Source: Acanthopleura granulata (taxonomy: Eukaryota > Mollusca > Polyplacophora > Chitonida > Chitonidae). From it: a stretch of DNA of 64,000 nt. Position numbers and translations under genes: made by a program. Below are positions 62,100 to 64,000 of this stretch, piece after piece. The stretch's first letter is position 1; each line of letters opens with the position of its first letter. Location: the NCBI GenBank assembly GCA_016165875.1, contig JABBOT010000004.1:19363530-19427529 (forward strand). Direction: 5' to 3'. Under the pieces are notes generated by a model. That model did no database searches. It was not told the origin of the DNA and saw only the letters and a list, made by a program, of their open reading frames with translations.

Positions 62100-62720
62100 A
62101 AAGGCGCGGGGCGACAGGGTGTGGACTAATCAACTCCCGCCATCCTTAGGCATGACCCGGGCTGCTTACAGACGACGTTCCTTATTGGTTAATTATATTT
62201 CCCTTTGTTGCGTCGAGAATCATGCGCCAAGATTTAATCGCAGCGAATGACTTAGCAGCGACATGTATAAATTTACTTAAGCAGAGAGGCCAATTGTTGT
62301 AGGTCCCTAAAGCAAGATGTGTTTAACTGGCATTTCTTCTAAGGAAATGATAGATTCTGGTTTAAAACCTTTGAGGAATTCCTCAAACTTGTTGGCACCT
62401 CTTCAAATTGGCGTCTCTCTAACCGAGAAGACCTTCGGACTAATAACGTCAAAGCTGGTTCACGCGTGTCTTTCAGGGACGCTAATTGCTTGGAGGAAAC
62501 CATCCGAGAATGTATGTCATTTCTACTCTCGTGTTCTGTGGGGACCTAACAGGACAATCCCAGCTCGACACAGGTTTCATTTAGTCGGCTTTGTGAGAAA
62601 AATGTAATCAAATCGCTTATCAACTCGGCAAAGCACGGCTGACGGACTTGGGAGTCCCAGTTAATTTCCAGTTTATTACCTCCTGCTAAAAACTGGTTAG
62701 ACTATTAAGTCCTTGAGGCG
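62100..62720. promoter_or_regulatory. Candidate non-coding regulatory island
   Basis: A repeat-free and GC-balanced block. It contains the ATG-started ORF 62317-62607 (96 aa), whose translation has no family motif. TAATTA-type sites lie near 62192. Inferred from composition; a coding exon cannot be excluded. Confidence 0.3.
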
Positions 62721-63589
62721 GCTTCTCTGGCAAACCAATCTATTTGTGTATTAGACATTGATTGGTATCGCAGCTATATACACTCCGTAATACCATTGAC
62801 AAATTCGGCGAGAAAAAAAGCCATCCCTTGTCCCATTGTCCGGGATGCCACTATCACTCCCTTGGCTTTTCCCAGAGAAAATGAGCTGTTTCTTCGCTTC
62901 AACAATGAAAAGCCTATTCGACAAATGTCCTTGCGTGCAGCAAAAACACATTAATTTCGGAAACAAAATACACAACTCCATTCGCGACATGTTTAGGCGA
63001 CTTTGAACGAACCATCTAACTTCCATCTGAGTTCATTTGAGTGAGAGCCTACATATCTCGTACATACACAGTTTTAATAACGGATGGCACTTCCAAAAAG
63101 TTATCAGATGCAATTCATGTAATCTTCTACAGTTTTTATTTCATACCCAGTGTTTGTTCATTCTAACCTAAATAAATATAACCAACAACAAACGGCATTT
63201 AATAAAATGAGAACACTGACTAGTATAAGTAAATAGATACATTTAATTTATCTATTCAGCAAGACTTTTAAAAGATAATGTGATAAAATACTGGAGAAAA
63301 TTTCTTGTAGTTACAATCTGAAAGGCAACTTAACATAAATCAAGGTATAATAGACTGAAGACAGCAACAGATCGTGTTATTTAAGTGTTAAACAAGGTCA
63401 CAATTTTATACAGCAGTCAAACTAGTTAACACATCACTGAAAGGACACACTACTGTAAATTAACTTCTGCCAACTGAATACGTTCAAGAATCAATATTTA
63501 TGATAGACTCAAAGAGCAACCGAGAAGAAAGTTACATATCAGGTACAGCACGACGCTTTTCACCCGCGAAGGACAAAAACTGACATCTT
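62721..63589. other. Intergenic DNA, nothing recognised
   Basis: 62751-63026 is moderately complex with a 91-aa minus-strand ORF lacking motifs; beyond it the sequence is AT-rich. Confidence 0.45.
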
Positions 63590-64000
63590 TAGATGACAGA
63601 ACGCCGAAAGATTATCGGATAGTTTTTCTGTCTGACAGTGAGTATACTCCCAGACGGCACAAAGGCACTTAGCCCGGGCCCCGGGGCTTGTGGCCCGTCT
63701 GTTACTCCCAACAGCGGCCTACTCTTTTATCAGTTCAATTTCTGATTCTTGGTAGGCTTTTCCCTTGCGGTGAAGGAATAATTCGAAGCCAATTAGTTAA
63801 TTCACTTAAAAGATTTTCGAATGATTTAATTTCTATAGCTCTGGTTTTCTGTCAATCGCGTTCAGTTTGGCTCCAGGCTAGCGCAAACCAGTGAAGAAGT
63901 CTCCTCCCCACTCGGTCTCCCCTTAACGCTTCAGTTCTAGCCTCCATTATTTCACAGAGGCTCTGGTTTACCGCTTGAACAGTCCAGTAAAGTTCACTCT
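63590..64000. promoter_or_regulatory. Candidate non-coding regulatory island, cut by the window end
   Basis: Higher GC with an 18-base G/C-only run (GCCCGGGCCCCGGGGC near 63671, itself partly palindromic), followed by TTAGTTAATTCAC homeodomain-type sequence. It continues past the edge. No gene recognised. Confidence 0.28.

Noticed and set aside
1..64000. CRISPR arrays, operons, integrated phage or other prokaryotic systems
   Set aside because: The sequence is clearly animal nuclear DNA; the only regular arrays are a minisatellite without spacer structure and microsatellites.

Overview
The window reads as nuclear DNA of an invertebrate animal, most likely a mollusc or another lophotrochozoan. 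The evidence is AT-rich intergenic DNA, an intron-less forkhead FoxD-type gene, and many copies of a tRNA-derived SINE whose body (ending in a CACCAATCAAATAAATA-type tail) I associate from memory with mollusc genomes. The species cannot be fixed from the sequence alone. There are no bacterial operons, CRISPR arrays, rRNA genes or convincing stand-alone tRNAs.

Only two protein-coding genes can be supported. The first is a FoxD transcription factor at 8185-9561 (+), single exon, with a TATA promoter at about 7833, a 5' leader carrying two short upstream ORFs, a complete forkhead domain and a C-terminal eh1 (Groucho-binding) motif. The second is an ankyrin-repeat protein at 57830-58999 (+), single exon, five ANK repeats, followed by a polyadenylation signal at 59215. 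The roughly 48 kb between them, and the flanks, form a gene desert.

The desert has two kinds of content. (1) Islands of repeat-free, higher-complexity, more GC-balanced DNA without credible long ATG-started ORFs, at about 1.06-1.5, 10.74-11.26, 16.8-17.25, 17.9-18.6, 36.8-38.3, 41.37-41.88, 43.44-43.76, 51.3-52.0, 62.1-62.7 and 63.6-64.0 kb. Together with the neighbouring developmental regulator these look like candidate conserved non-coding or enhancer elements; this is inferred from composition and motifs, not from alignment. (2) Repeats: SINE copies of several ages (one full length at 30.6-30.86 kb, one nested inside another SINE at 35.9-36.3 kb with a visible target-site duplication), a second SINE-like family near 28.0 kb, a 40-bp minisatellite with higher-order structure at 34.23-35.35 kb, a more decayed repeat array at 29.05-30.07 kb, and ordinary microsatellites.

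The most rewarding targets are the 40-bp minisatellite with its 200-bp and about 526-bp higher-order periodicity, the nested SINE, the putative FoxD regulatory block (especially 36.8-38.3 kb with a cluster of forkhead-type motifs), and the protein-like ORF directly downstream of the FoxD stop. Nothing here amounts to a clearly new biological system.
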